Shown one piece after another: positions 17,028 through 25,616 of a stretch of DNA of 64,000 nucleotides. Location: NCBI RefSeq assembly GCF_014203665.1, contig NZ_JACHJN010000005.1, forward strand, positions 1-64,000, given 5' to 3'. How positions within the stretch are numbered: position 1 is the first letter of the stretch; every line of letters begins with the position of its first letter. Source of the stretch: Saccharothrix tamanrassetensis (lineage in GTDB: Bacteria > Actinomycetota > Actinomycetes > Mycobacteriales > Pseudonocardiaceae). Made by a program: the position numbers and the translations under genes. A model generated the notes under the pieces. That model saw nothing but the letters and a program-made list of their open reading frames with translations, had not been told where the DNA came from and searched no databases.

Positions 17028-18617
17028 TTACAGGGCGCCGAGGAAGGCCGCTGTCGCGCCCACCGCGACCTTCGACGTGCCCGCGTTCACCACCATCACC
17101 GCGAACGCGAGATCGCCCCGGTAGCCGATGAACCAGCCGTGCGACTGGGTGCCGTCGCCGTGCTGCGCGGTCCCGGTCTTGCCCCGCACGCCACCGAGTC
17201 CGGCGAGTTCCCGTGCCGTGCCACCGGTCACCACCTCGCTCATCATCGAACGCAGCGCGGACGCCACCCCGCCCGGCAGCGGCGTGCTCCCGCCGCCGGT
17301 GGTGGGGATCTCGCGGATCAGCTGCGGCGTCGGGGTGCTGCCCTTCGCGACGGTGGCCGCCGCCAGAGCCATGCCGAACGGCGTCGCCTGCATGGTGCCC
17401 TGGCCGATGCCCGCCTCGACGCGCTGCGTGATCGTCTCCGAGGGCGGGACCTTGCCGGTGTTCGTGGTGAGGCCCGCGACCGTGTAGTCCGCGCCCAGGC
17501 CGAACATCGCGGCGGCCTTCGGCAGCGCGTTGGCGGGCAGGTCGGCCGCGAGCTGGCTGAAGCTGGTGTTGCACGACGCGGCGAACGCGGTGTGCAGCGG
17601 CACGGTGCCGAGGTCGAACCGGCCGTCGTTGGTGATCTGCCGAGGCCCGATGGTCTTCCTGCCGGGGCACTCGACCGGCGTGTCCGAGGTGGCGATGCCG
17701 CCGGTCAGCGCGGCCGCCGCGGTGACGATCTTGAACGTGGAGCCGGGCTCGTAGAGGTTCTGCAACGCGATCGGCCCGCTCTGGTCGGCCGCCGGGTTCT
17801 GCGCCACGGCCAGGATCTCGCCGTTCGACGGAGCCAGCGCCACGATCACGGCGGGCAGCCCCACCTGGTCGACGGCGGCCTGCGCGGCGCTCTGCGTGGC
17901 CGGGTCCAGGGTGAGGGTCAGCTTCTGCTTCGCCGCGGACTTCTTCTCCTCCAGCACGGTCACCGGCGTGCCCGCCGCGTCGACCGCGGCCACCTGCCAG
18001 CCGGGCGTCCCGGCGAGGCTGCCGACCTCCTTGTTCACCGACTGCACCACGACCGGCGCGAAACCCGGAGTCACCGGGGCGCCGTTGCGGTCCAGCAGTG
18101 CGCCGTCACCGGACGTGGTGCTGTAGGCCAACGTCTGGCCTTCTGCCAGCTTCGGGTGCAGCAGCGCGGGCGTCCAGTGCACCTGCCACTTGTCGCCGGC
18201 GCGGTGCACTTCGACGCTGGTGGCGTACTTGAACGGCGTACCGCCGGGCAGCGTCCAGGTGACGTCGGCGTTGAGCGTCACCGCGTTCATGCCGTCGTCG
18301 ACCGGCGGTGCGGCGCCCAGCCGGGCGGTGAAGTACACACCCTTCATGCCCTGCAACGTCTTGGTGAGGGCGGGTCCGGCGGCGGCCGCCGCGTCGGTGG
18401 CAGCGGCGGCCCTGGCCGGGTCGCCGGCTGTCAACGCGCTGACGAACTCCTGTGCGACCGGGCCCGGAGCGGGTCTGGTGGTGGGCTTGGGCGACGCCGA
18501 CGTGCCGCCTGCCGACGTGCCGCCCGCCGGCATCAACACGACCACGCCCGCGACGATGGCCGCGACCGCCCCCAAGCCCCCACCTGCGAGTACCCAGCGT
18601 CTGGTTGTCTTGTTCAC
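17028..18617 (-). CDS. penicillin-binding protein with MecA-like N-terminal domain
   Basis: 529 residues anchored by one N-terminal helix (WVLAGGGLGAVAAIVAGVVV). An NTF2-like MecA N-terminal domain follows (about 55-170), then a dimerisation segment and the transpeptidase domain. The active-site motifs are EPGSTFK (about residue 293), SCN (about 347) and KTGTAQ (about 480), all complete, so it should be a functional D,D-transpeptidase that cross-links peptidoglycan outside the membrane. Ala/Thr-rich linkers follow the anchor. The layout resembles PbpA/PBP2a-type class B enzymes; a tie to beta-lactam tolerance is possible but not shown. Confidence 0.9.
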   Translation of the reverse strand: MNKTTRRWVLAGGGLGAVAAIVAGVVVLMPAGGTSAGGTSASPKPTTRPAPGPVAQEFVSALTAGDPARAAAATDAAAAAGPALTKTLQGMKGVYFTARLGAAPPVDDGMNAVTLNADVTWTLPGGTPFKYATSVEVHRAGDKWQVHWTPALLHPKLAEGQTLAYSTTSGDGALLDRNGAPVTPGFAPVVVQSVNKEVGSLAGTPGWQVAAVDAAGTPVTVLEEKKSAAKQKLTLTLDPATQSAAQAAVDQVGLPAVIVALAPSNGEILAVAQNPAADQSGPIALQNLYEPGSTFKIVTAAAALTGGIATSDTPVECPGRKTIGPRQITNDGRFDLGTVPLHTAFAASCNTSFSQLAADLPANALPKAAAMFGLGADYTVAGLTTNTGKVPPSETITQRVEAGIGQGTMQATPFGMALAAATVAKGSTPTPQLIREIPTTGGGSTPLPGGVASALRSMMSEVVTGGTARELAGLGGVRGKTGTAQHGDGTQSHGWFIGYRGDLAFAVMVVNAGTSKVAVGATAAFLGAL

Positions 18618-18681
18618 GATGTTTCCCCCTCTTCGGTCGGAGACTAACCAGACCTTGTGGAGGAATCGTGAGCGGAGCCGC

Positions 18682-19419
18682 TCAGCCGAGCTGTGGGATG
18701 CGCGACTGGTACTTGCGCAGCAGGTCGGAGTTCGCGGCGTCGCCGCCTTCCACGTTGGCGCTGCGCCACAGCGGGAGGCTCACGCCCGCCTCGGCCGCCT
18801 TGTCCAGCAGGCGCACCAGCAGCAGGTTCCACAGGAACGCCGTCGCCACCGTCGACACGGCGGCGGTGATCGGGTTGTCCACGGGGTAGGTGGCGTCGCC
18901 GGGCGGCACCAGGTTGTCCAGCACCACGGTCGCGTTCTCGGCGAGCGTGGTGCCCGCGCGGCGCGGTGCGGCGGCGCTGGCGGCCAACGAGGTCACCGCG
19001 ACCACCGGGCAGCCGGCGTCGGCGGCGAGCACGGCCAGCTCCACCGGGTACGGGTTGACCCCCGAGGTGGAGAAAACGAACAGCACGTCGTGCGGGGCGA
19101 GGCCCGACTCGCGCAGCACCTCGGCGGCCAGGCCGGAGCGGCGCTCGGCGGAGGTGCTGCTCACCGCGCCGTGCATGGGCAGCAGCTCGGGGTGGTAGAC
19201 CGGGCGCACGCAGGCCAGGCCGCCCGCCCGGTAGAACGTCTCGGCGACGGCGGCCAGCGAGTGGCCCGCGCCGGCCGCCAGCACCGTGCCGTCGGCCCGG
19301 ACGCTCGCCAGGACGAGTTCCGCGACGTCGTCCAGCGCGCCCGCGTTCTGCTGCTCCACCCTGGTCAGGTGGTTGCGCACGACGTCGCCGTAATCGGATC
19401 CGGGCACGGTCTCGGTCAT
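18682..19419 (-). CDS. SIS-domain sugar-phosphate binding protein (UPF0309-like)
   Basis: 245 residues with a sugar isomerase (SIS) fold: DGTVLAAGAGHSLAAVAETF near the N-terminus and VLFVFSTSGVNPYPVELAVL in the middle, the latter carrying the Ser/Thr phosphate loop. The ATG at 19419 is clear of the divergent DeoR promoter. It is divergent from a DeoR/MFS pair with a palindrome between, which suggests one sugar-phosphate regulon. Whether it isomerises or only senses the sugar phosphate is unknown. Confidence 0.8.
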   Translation of the reverse strand: MTETVPGSDYGDVVRNHLTRVEQQNAGALDDVAELVLASVRADGTVLAAGAGHSLAAVAETFYRAGGLACVRPVYHPELLPMHGAVSSTSAERRSGLAAEVLRESGLAPHDVLFVFSTSGVNPYPVELAVLAADAGCPVVAVTSLAASAAAPRRAGTTLAENATVVLDNLVPPGDATYPVDNPITAAVSTVATAFLWNLLLVRLLDKAAEAGVSLPLWRSANVEGGDAANSDLLRKYQSRIPQLG

Positions 19420-19505
19420 CCGGTCACCCTCCAGTGGTCTACACCAAGTAGTGATCGCAAGTCCTACCCGATCCGGGCACCGGCCGCCAGGATGGTTTGA
19501 CGATC

Positions 19506-19522
19506 GAACACGACTCGTGTTC
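19506..19522. promoter_or_regulatory. putative DeoR-family operator
   Basis: GAACACGA-C-TCGTGTTC is a perfect 8-1-8 inverted repeat, 3 bases ahead of the DeoR start and 87 bases from the divergent SIS gene. A TTTGAC hexamer at 19496-19501 overlaps its edge. The position fits autorepression and shared control of the SIS gene. Confidence 0.65.
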
Positions 19523-19524
19523 AG

Positions 19525-20289
19525 ATGAACATCATGGATGTTGCGAAACGGCACGAGCTGATCCTGCTGAGCCTGCGCCGGGGGCAACGGGTCGGCGTCG
19601 GCGCCCTGGCCGAACTCGTGGGCGCGTCGGAGATGACCGTGCGGCGCGATCTCGACGTGCTGGAGCGCGACGGCCTGCTGCGCCGGGTGCGCGGCGCGGC
19701 GGTCAGCATGCTGACCGGTGAGGAGACGCCCTTCGCGGCCCGCTCGCGGCAGCGGCTGGAGGCCAAGCGGCGCATCGGCGTCGCGGTCGCCGAACTGCTC
19801 GACGACGGCGAGACCGTGGTGCTCGACGGCGGCAGCACCACGTTGGAGGTCGCGCGGCGGCTGACCGACCGGCGGCTGACCGTGCTGCCGCTGTCCCTGC
19901 ACTCCGCCGACGCCCTGCGCACCGCGGACCAGGTGCGGCTGGTGCTGCCCGGCGGCGACATCCGACCCGGCGAGCTGGCGTTCTTCGGACCGCTCACCGA
20001 GTACGCGTTCCAGGTGATGCGGTTCGACACCATGGTGCTCGGCAGCTGCGGGCTCAGCGCGCGCAACGGCGTCTCCGCCCACGACCTGGCCGAGGGCGCG
20101 GTGAAGAAGGCCGCCGTGGACGCGTCCGCGCGGGTCATCGCCGCCGTCGACAGCTCCAAGTTCGGGCGCACGGCGTTCGGCAGGGTGTGCGGGGCGCAGG
20201 ACATCGACGTGCTCGTGACCGACGAGGACGCACCCGAGGACGAGGTGTCCCGCCTGCGCGACGCGGGCGTCGAGGTGCGCCTTGTCTGA
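19525..20289 (+). CDS. DeoR/GlpR family transcriptional regulator
   Basis: 254 residues. The N-terminal winged HTH shows the family pattern VGVGALAELVGASEMTVRRD followed by LDVLERDGLLRRVRGAA. The C-terminal DeoRC sensor domain has DGGSTTLEVARRL, the sugar-phosphate binding loop. It begins 3 bases after a perfect palindrome, and the MFS gene overlaps its end by 8 bases. It likely represses both genes and the divergent SIS gene until a sugar phosphate binds. Confidence 0.9.
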   Translation: MNIMDVAKRHELILLSLRRGQRVGVGALAELVGASEMTVRRDLDVLERDGLLRRVRGAAVSMLTGEETPFAARSRQRLEAKRRIGVAVAELLDDGETVVLDGGSTTLEVARRLTDRRLTVLPLSLHSADALRTADQVRLVLPGGDIRPGELAFFGPLTEYAFQVMRFDTMVLGSCGLSARNGVSAHDLAEGAVKKAAVDASARVIAAVDSSKFGRTAFGRVCGAQDIDVLVTDEDAPEDEVSRLRDAGVEVRLV

Positions 20290-21433
20290 CGCGACGCTGG
20301 GAGCGCCGCCGCGCAAGGCCCGCGTCGCCACGGCGATCGTGTTCGCCGTGCACGCCTCCGTGTTCGGTGCCTGGACGCCGCACATCCCGGCCGTCAAGGA
20401 ACACCTCGGCCTCAACGACGGCACGCTCGGCCTGACCCTGCTCGGCGCACCGGTCGGATCGGTGGTCGCGATGCTGCTGGCCGGCAACGCGGTCGCGCGC
20501 TGGGGAAGCCGACGGGTCGTGCTGCTGATGCTGCTCGGCTACGGCCTGGTGTCGCCCGCCCTGGGCTTGGCCTGGTCGGCGGGCGCGCTGTTCGCCGCGC
20601 TGGCGTTGTGGGGCGCGTTCCAGGGCGCGTTGGACGTGGCGATGAACTCGCAGGGCATCGCGGTCGAGCAGGGCTACCGGAGGCCGATCCTGTCGGGTTT
20701 CCACGCGTGGTGGAGCTTCGGCGGGTTCGTCGGCGTCGGTCTGGGCGCGCTGCTGATCGGGTCCGGGGTGGACCTCACGACGCAGATGCTCGTGTCGACC
20801 GGGGTCGTGTTCCTCGCGGCGTGGCCGTTGACCAGGGCGATGCTCGGCGACGACCACGCCGTGGACGACCACAGGCTCGGCCTGCCGTGGCGTGACAAGC
20901 ACGTGCTGGTGCTCGGCGCGATCATGTTCGCGGGCCTGCTGTGCGAGGGTGCGGTCGGCGACTGGGCCGCGCTGTACCTGAAGGAAACCGTGGGCGTGAC
21001 GGCGGAATCGGCGGGCTGGGGTTACGCCGTGTTCGCCGTGCTGATGTTCGTCGGCCGGGTCATGGGCGACCGGTGGGTGCTGCGGTTCGGCGCGTCACGG
21101 GTGGTGGCGACGTTGGCGGCGGCGGGCGCGCTCGGACTGGGCGTGGCGCTGGTGGTCGGCGGGTTCTGGTCGGCGCTGGTGGGTTTCGGGCTGTTCGGCC
21201 TCGGGCTGGCGTGCATCGTGCCGGTGGCGTTCAGTTCCGCCGCCGCGCAGTCCGACGCCCACGCCGGGCAGGCCATCGCGGGCGTCGCCACGGCCGGCTG
21301 GGCGGGCTTCCTGCTCGGCCCACCGCTGATCGGGCTGCTCGCGCACGGCACGTCGCAGACCCTGGCACTGGGCATTCTGCCCCTGCTGTGCCTCGCCGTG
21401 GTGTTCGGCGCGCGTGCCCTGAACACCAGGTGA
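20282..21433 (+). CDS. MFS transporter
   Basis: 383 residues with about 12 hydrophobic helices. The A-like loop after helix 2 reads GNAVARWGSRRVVLLMLLGY, as in the major facilitator superfamily. It starts at a TTG that overlaps the DeoR gene by 8 bases, so translation is coupled. The FucP-like or sugar efflux subgroups fit the DeoR/SIS context, but the substrate is not evident. Confidence 0.85.
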   Translation: MSDATLGAPPRKARVATAIVFAVHASVFGAWTPHIPAVKEHLGLNDGTLGLTLLGAPVGSVVAMLLAGNAVARWGSRRVVLLMLLGYGLVSPALGLAWSAGALFAALALWGAFQGALDVAMNSQGIAVEQGYRRPILSGFHAWWSFGGFVGVGLGALLIGSGVDLTTQMLVSTGVVFLAAWPLTRAMLGDDHAVDDHRLGLPWRDKHVLVLGAIMFAGLLCEGAVGDWAALYLKETVGVTAESAGWGYAVFAVLMFVGRVMGDRWVLRFGASRVVATLAAAGALGLGVALVVGGFWSALVGFGLFGLGLACIVPVAFSSAAAQSDAHAGQAIAGVATAGWAGFLLGPPLIGLLAHGTSQTLALGILPLLCLAVVFGARALNTR

Positions 21434-22087
21434 TCAGTGCGAGTCGGGCTCGACGCACGACCCCTCGCCGGTGGTGCCGTCGACACCGATGTCCACTTGG
21501 GGAGGCACCCCTTCCCGTGAAGGGTAGAGCGCGCCCAGCACGCACCCGGTGCCCTGTGGGCCGGCCATGGTGAGGTTGAAGACGACACCGGCCGGCGGGG
21601 TCTGGCCGTACGGCGCCCTCAACCCGGTGATCCACACGGTGGGCTGACCTGCGTCGGCGAACACCGCGCGGGTCGCCTCGGGCGCGAAGTCCCCGGCGTC
21701 GCACAGCGCCCGCAGGCCCGGACCGACCTTCTCCAACACCGCGACGGCCGCTCCGTGGACGTCCGGCCGCAGCGCCTTGCGGACCCGCCACGAGCGGTTG
21801 TCCACGTGGTTGGGCGGCATGTCGCCGGGCAGCGCCCGGGACGTCGTCGTGGCCGGTGGCGACACGGGAACCCCGGCGGGCTCCGGGATGTGCGGCCGGT
21901 ACTCGCACGCGCCGGTCGGCCGGACGTCGGTCGGCGCGGCCCAGGTCGTCGTGACCGGTGTCGAAAGCGGTGTGGTCGGGACCGACGTCAGGTCCCCGCC
22001 GCCGTCCGATCCCGCCTCGACCTTCTGCGCACATCCCGCCGCCAGCACCGCCACCGCGACCAGCAGCCCACCCCTGAGACGTGACAT
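21434..22087 (-). CDS. lipoprotein of unknown function
   Basis: 217 residues starting MSRLRGGLLVAVAVLAAGC, a lipoprotein signal with the lipobox LAAGC. After a Thr/Ser/Pro-rich linker a globular domain of about 140 residues carries four further Cys (GACEY, ALCDAGDF, GCVLGA and SCVEPDS), which could form two disulfides outside the cell. No family recognised. It is 41 bases downstream of a nucleotidyltransferase gene on the same strand. Confidence 0.7.
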   Translation of the reverse strand: MSRLRGGLLVAVAVLAAGCAQKVEAGSDGGGDLTSVPTTPLSTPVTTTWAAPTDVRPTGACEYRPHIPEPAGVPVSPPATTTSRALPGDMPPNHVDNRSWRVRKALRPDVHGAAVAVLEKVGPGLRALCDAGDFAPEATRAVFADAGQPTVWITGLRAPYGQTPPAGVVFNLTMAGPQGTGCVLGALYPSREGVPPQVDIGVDGTTGEGSCVEPDSH

Positions 22088-22128
22088 GTCCTCGACTCTG
22101 GCACAACCGATCCATGCGCGTGCACGGA

Positions 22129-22689
22129 TCACGGAAGATCCTCCGGCCGGTCCACGTCCGCGCCGACCGCCACGTCCTCGCAGGGCACGGCCACCGCCCC
22201 GTGCGTGCGCAGGTAGTCCCGCGCGCCCGCGTCCCCGGTCGCCGAAGCCGTCACCCCGGCCCAGTGGTCCCGTCCGATCAGCACCGGGTGACCCGGCGCG
22301 CCGTCGTACGAGGCCCGCGCCAAAGCGGCGGGTGACGCGAGGTCCACGAACCGCCGAACGGCCTCGGCCCGCACGCCCGGTGTGTCCACGGGCAGCACGA
22401 CGACGGCCTCCGCCGAGGCCTCCAGCGCCGCCAACCCCGTTCGCAGGGACGAACCCATGCCGGTTGCCCAAGCCGGGTTCTCCACGACCACGGCGTCGTT
22501 CAGCACCGCACGCGCACGGACCTCGTCCGCACCCGCGCCCAGCACCACGACCACCGGCACGCACCCGGCGTCCCGCAGCACCGCACAGGCCGATTCCACC
22601 CACAGCGCGCCACCGTGCGACACCAGCGCCTTGGGACGGCCGAACCGCCGCCCGCCGCCCGCGGCGAGCAGCAACCCCGCGACCCGCAT
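22129..22689 (-). CDS. MocA-like nucleotidyltransferase
   Basis: 186 residues with the nucleotidyltransferase signature LLLAAGGGRRFGRPKAL at the N-terminus and the metal-binding Asp region VVVLPVDTPGV. This fits the molybdenum cofactor cytidylyl/guanylyl transferase family (MocA/MobA) and related NTP transferases. No molybdoenzyme gene is in the window, so the acceptor is uncertain. Confidence 0.8.
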   Translation of the reverse strand: MRVAGLLLAAGGGRRFGRPKALVSHGGALWVESACAVLRDAGCVPVVVVLGAGADEVRARAVLNDAVVVENPAWATGMGSSLRTGLAALEASAEAVVVLPVDTPGVRAEAVRRFVDLASPAALARASYDGAPGHPVLIGRDHWAGVTASATGDAGARDYLRTHGAVAVPCEDVAVGADVDRPEDLP

Positions 22690-22693
22690 GGGG

Positions 22694-22909
22694 TCACACT
22701 AAGGCCTGGTGTCCCTTCAACTCGGTCCGGTTGGCCACCGCCAGCTTGCGGTACACCCTGGTCAGGTGCTGCTCCACGGTGCTCACGGTGATGTGCAACC
22801 GCATCGCGATCGCCCGGTTGCTGTGGCCACACGCGGCGAGGGTCGCGACCCTGCGCTCCGAGTAGGTCAACTCCGTCATACGCCTGAACACGTGCAACGC
22901 CGTGGGCAC
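22694..22909 (-). CDS. stand-alone LuxR-type helix-turn-helix protein
   Basis: 71 residues, nearly all of it a LuxR/GerE HTH: LTYSERRVATLAACGHSNRA then IAMRLHITVSTVEQHLTRVY and RKLAVANRTEL. No receiver or ligand domain is attached. It starts at GTG 22909; an internal ATG (MTELTYSERR) is an alternative. Complete motif content argues for a real GerE-like small regulator, though it could be the surviving tail of a larger LuxR protein. Confidence 0.7.
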   Translation of the reverse strand: MPTALHVFRRMTELTYSERRVATLAACGHSNRAIAMRLHITVSTVEQHLTRVYRKLAVANRTELKGHQALV

Positions 22910-22930
22910 GGTTCAATTGTCACGAAAAAA

Positions 22931-23827
22931 TCACAACCCGAGATGCTCCAGCAGCAACGACGTCAGCACCTCGGGCACCTGCTCCGGCACCCAGTGCGAC
23001 ACGTCCTCCAGCATCTCGAACCGGTACGGCCCGCTGACCCACTTCGCGGTGTCGAACGCCGCCGTGGACCCGAACGCCACGTCCTCGGTGCTCCACACGT
23101 ACATCGTCGGCACGGTCACGTGCTCGATCCGCCCACCCGGACGTCCCGCCCGGTACCAGTTCAAGGCAGCGGTCAACGCACCCGGCTCGGACAGCCGCTG
23201 CACGTACTCGTCGACCTTCGACGGCGGCACCCGCCACTCGAACATCTGCCGCAGCGCCGTCGCGTTGTCCGCGAGCATCCGCTTCTCCGTCGAACTGGCC
23301 CGCCACTCGGTCATGTACCCGGACCGCAGGTGCTGGTCCTCGTCGGTCTGCAAGGCGTCGGACAGCGCACGCGGGTGCGGCGTCGACACGGCAGTCAGCG
23401 TCCGCACGCGCTCGGGGTGCTCGTAGGCCGTCCACCACGCCACCGCACCGCCCCAGTCGTGCCCGACCAGATCGAACCGCGTCCACTCCAACGCGTCCGC
23501 GACCGCCAGCACGTCGCCCACCAGCGAGGTGATCCCGTACTCCTGGACGCGCTCGGGCCGCACGCCGGGGGAGTAGCCGCGCTGGTCGAACGCCAACGCC
23601 CGGTACCCCTCGCGCCCCAGCACCGCGACCTGGTGCTCCCACTCCACGGCGGCCTCCGGGAAGCCGTGCAGCAACAGCACCGGCCTGCCGTCCACCGGCC
23701 CCGCCGCGATCGCGTCGAAAACGCCGTCGGCCGTCTCCACCCCGAGCTGTTCGATCACTGTGATCCGAGTCCCATCCCTGAACCGGTAGTGCCGCGCGAG
23801 CGACCATTGTCCCGTGGAACCCGCCAT
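22931..23827 (-). CDS. alpha/beta-fold hydrolase, epoxide hydrolase-like
   Basis: 298 residues from the ATG at 23827, which has GAGGA 6 bases ahead; a GTG at 23758 is an alternative that removes the overlap with the divergent gene. The fold is plain: LLLHGFPEAAVEWEHQ (oxyanion HGFP), RALAFDQRGYSPG, nucleophile region VGHDWGGAVAWW with Asp as nucleophile, a late acid and VSHWVPEQVP as the His region. The Asp nucleophile and HGFPE motif fit epoxide hydrolases and haloalkane dehalogenases. Substrate unknown. Confidence 0.85.
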   Translation of the reverse strand: MAGSTGQWSLARHYRFRDGTRITVIEQLGVETADGVFDAIAAGPVDGRPVLLLHGFPEAAVEWEHQVAVLGREGYRALAFDQRGYSPGVRPERVQEYGITSLVGDVLAVADALEWTRFDLVGHDWGGAVAWWTAYEHPERVRTLTAVSTPHPRALSDALQTDEDQHLRSGYMTEWRASSTEKRMLADNATALRQMFEWRVPPSKVDEYVQRLSEPGALTAALNWYRAGRPGGRIEHVTVPTMYVWSTEDVAFGSTAAFDTAKWVSGPYRFEMLEDVSHWVPEQVPEVLTSLLLEHLGL

Positions 23828-24518
23828 CGACGTCCTCGCGCCCACCGGACCGGTCCGCGCGGTGGTCCTGGTCCTGCACGGCGGAAGCGCCGACGGCTAC
23901 CGACCGGTGCACCGCTTCCGGCTGCCGTACCTGCGGATGGTGCCGTTCGCGCGAGCGGTCCGACGTCGTGGCGACGGCGTCGCGGTCTGGCTGCTGAGGC
24001 ACCGCTACGGGGGCTGGAACGCGCCGCACCTGCACCCCGTGGAGGACGCGCGCTGGGCGTTGGACCGGATCCGCCGCACGCACCCGGACGTGCCCGTGGT
24101 GCTCGTCGGCCACTCGATGGGCGGCCGGACGGCGCTGCGCGTCGCCGACGACCCCCAGGTGGTCGCCGTGTGCGCGTTGGCCCCGTGGATCGAGGACGGC
24201 GAGCCGTACGAGCAGCTCGCGGGCCGGGCCGTGCTGATCGCCCACGGCGACCGTGAACGCACCACCGACCCCGCGCAGTCCTATCGGTACGCCGAGCAGG
24301 CCAAGCGGGTCACCGACCGCGTCGCGCGGTTCTCGGTGCACGGCGACGGGCACGCGATGCTGCTCCGAGCCCGTGACTGGACCCGCTTGGTCGCCGACTT
24401 CGTGCTCGGCGAGCTCGAGGTCGAACCGCTCGCGCCCTACCTCGCGAACGCCATGCGCGAGCCCTCACCGAGGGGCTTGGACGTCCCCCTGCGAGGAACG
24501 CGTGGTGGAAAGCGTTGA
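23814..24518 (+). CDS. alpha/beta-fold hydrolase (lysophospholipase/esterase-like)
   Basis: 234 residues starting at GTG 23814. Nucleophile elbow VLVGHSMGGRTALR (Ser near residue 104), oxyanion LVLHGGS, acid in IAHGDRERTTDPA and His in VHGDGHAMLLR complete the triad. The first 14 bases overlap the divergent hydrolase, so one of the two starts may be shorter. The last bases overlap the start of a decayed FAD oxidase gene, suggesting they were once one operon. Confidence 0.82.
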   Translation: MEPAIDVLAPTGPVRAVVLVLHGGSADGYRPVHRFRLPYLRMVPFARAVRRRGDGVAVWLLRHRYGGWNAPHLHPVEDARWALDRIRRTHPDVPVVLVGHSMGGRTALRVADDPQVVAVCALAPWIEDGEPYEQLAGRAVLIAHGDRERTTDPAQSYRYAEQAKRVTDRVARFSVHGDGHAMLLRARDWTRLVADFVLGELEVEPLAPYLANAMREPSPRGLDVPLRGTRGGKR

Positions 24519-24645
24519 ACCGCAACGCCTAGCGGTGATCGGCAGCGGCGTTCCGACGTGGTGCTGTTCGAACAGGCCGATCGGCTCGGCGGCAACACCC
24601 ACGGACAAGGGGCCGCGCTCGGGTTCGACGGGACGTTCTGCCGAT
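24503..24645 (+). pseudogene. remnant of an FAD-dependent amine-oxidase-like gene
   Basis: GTG 24503 behind GAGGA opens a frame reading VESVEPQRLAVIGSG, the Rossmann FAD loop of amine-oxidase-like proteins. The frame then breaks: the next recognisable piece, DVVLFEQADRLGGNTHGQ, starts at 24556 in another frame. About a dozen residues that normally join them are missing, which implies a small deletion, and homology fades by 24645. The start overlaps the end of the hydrolase gene, as in a coupled operon. Confidence 0.65.
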
Positions 24646-24664
24646 GTGGGAGTTCTGACGGGCC

Positions 24665-24688
24665 TAGTCGGAAGTGGGATTCCGACTA
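24665..24688. promoter_or_regulatory. inverted repeat after the oxidase remnant
   Basis: TAGTCGGAA-GTGGGA-TTCCGACTA is a perfect 9-6-9 inverted repeat. It could be a weak terminator for the hydrolase/remnant transcript or an operator. The rest of 24690-24890 holds no gene I can support. Confidence 0.4.
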
Positions 24689-24905
24689 AGCCATCCGGGG
24701 GTGTGCCGGTGCGTCATGATGAAGTAGCGGGCGTTGTGACTGGGCCGATCGGCTCATGTGCCGCCTCGGTCGGGTGCAGTTCCCACCGCGTGGACTCCGT
24801 TCGTGGTCAGCTTTGGCGAATCCGGTATCAGAGGCCGTCGTGCCGCCTCCCTATCAATGAGCCGGGATGTGCCGGAAGGGTTGACGAGCGTGAGGAGGTC
24901 GCCGG

Positions 24906-25598
24906 ATGGTGCAGCACGCATCCGTGCGAGCCGGCGTCGAGATCGGGATCGGCGTGGTCGGCGACGCAGGCACGCCCCGCCCCGAGGTCAGGCTGGTCGC
25001 CGGGGGCGTGTCCCGGAGGGTGACGACCCGCTGGCTGGCCGAGGCCGAGCTGTCCGACCTGGTGGACGAGTCCCTGGCGGGCGAGCCCCGCGCGATCGAG
25101 CAGCTGCTGGCCCGCATCCAGCCGTTGGTCCTGCGCTACTGCCGGGCCCGGGTGGGCTCGCGGGAGCGCACCCTCGTCTCGGCGGAGGACATCGCGCAGG
25201 AGGTCTGCCTGGCCGTGGTGTCGGCGCTGGGCAAGTACAAGTACGAGCCCGGCTCCTTCCTGGCGTTCGTGTACGGCATCGCCGCGCACAAGGTGGCCGA
25301 CGCGCGCAGGCGAGCCGTGCGCAGTCGTTCCGAGGTCGTCCCGGAACTGCCCGACACCCCGGCGCTGGAGGACGGGCCGGAACAGCGCGCCATGAACGGC
25401 GAGATGATCGAGGCCGTCACGCAGCTGCTGCGGCGCCTGCCCGAACGGCAGCGGGAGATCCTCGTGCTTCGGGTCGCCGTAGGACTGTCCGCCGAGGAGA
25501 CCGCCGCGGCCGTGGGTTCCACGCCCGGTGCGGTGCGGGTCGCGCAGCACCGCGCCCTCGCCAGGATGCGGGAGATGTTCGCCGCCGTGGAAGGCTGA
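24906..25598 (+). CDS. shbA: ECF sigma factor, ShbA/SigD type
   Basis: 230 residues. Region 2 is LQPLV-like then SAEDIAQEVCLAVVSALGKY and SFLAFVYGIAAHKVADARRR, the pattern of the ShbA/mycobacterial SigD group; region 4 is LPERQREILVLRVAVGLSAE and AVGSTPGAVRVAQHRALARM. Streptomyces ShbA drives transcription of the principal sigma gene hrdB. GAGGAGG 7 bases ahead supports the ATG at 24906, which gives an N-terminal extension of about 45 residues over typical homologues; GTG 25019 would remove it. No anti-sigma gene adjoins. Confidence 0.75.
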   Translation: MVQHASVRAGVEIGIGVVGDAGTPRPEVRLVAGGVSRRVTTRWLAEAELSDLVDESLAGEPRAIEQLLARIQPLVLRYCRARVGSRERTLVSAEDIAQEVCLAVVSALGKYKYEPGSFLAFVYGIAAHKVADARRRAVRSRSEVVPELPDTPALEDGPEQRAMNGEMIEAVTQLLRRLPERQREILVLRVAVGLSAEETAAAVGSTPGAVRVAQHRALARMREMFAAVEG

Positions 25599-25616
25599 TC
25601 CTGGCATCGTAGGGGG

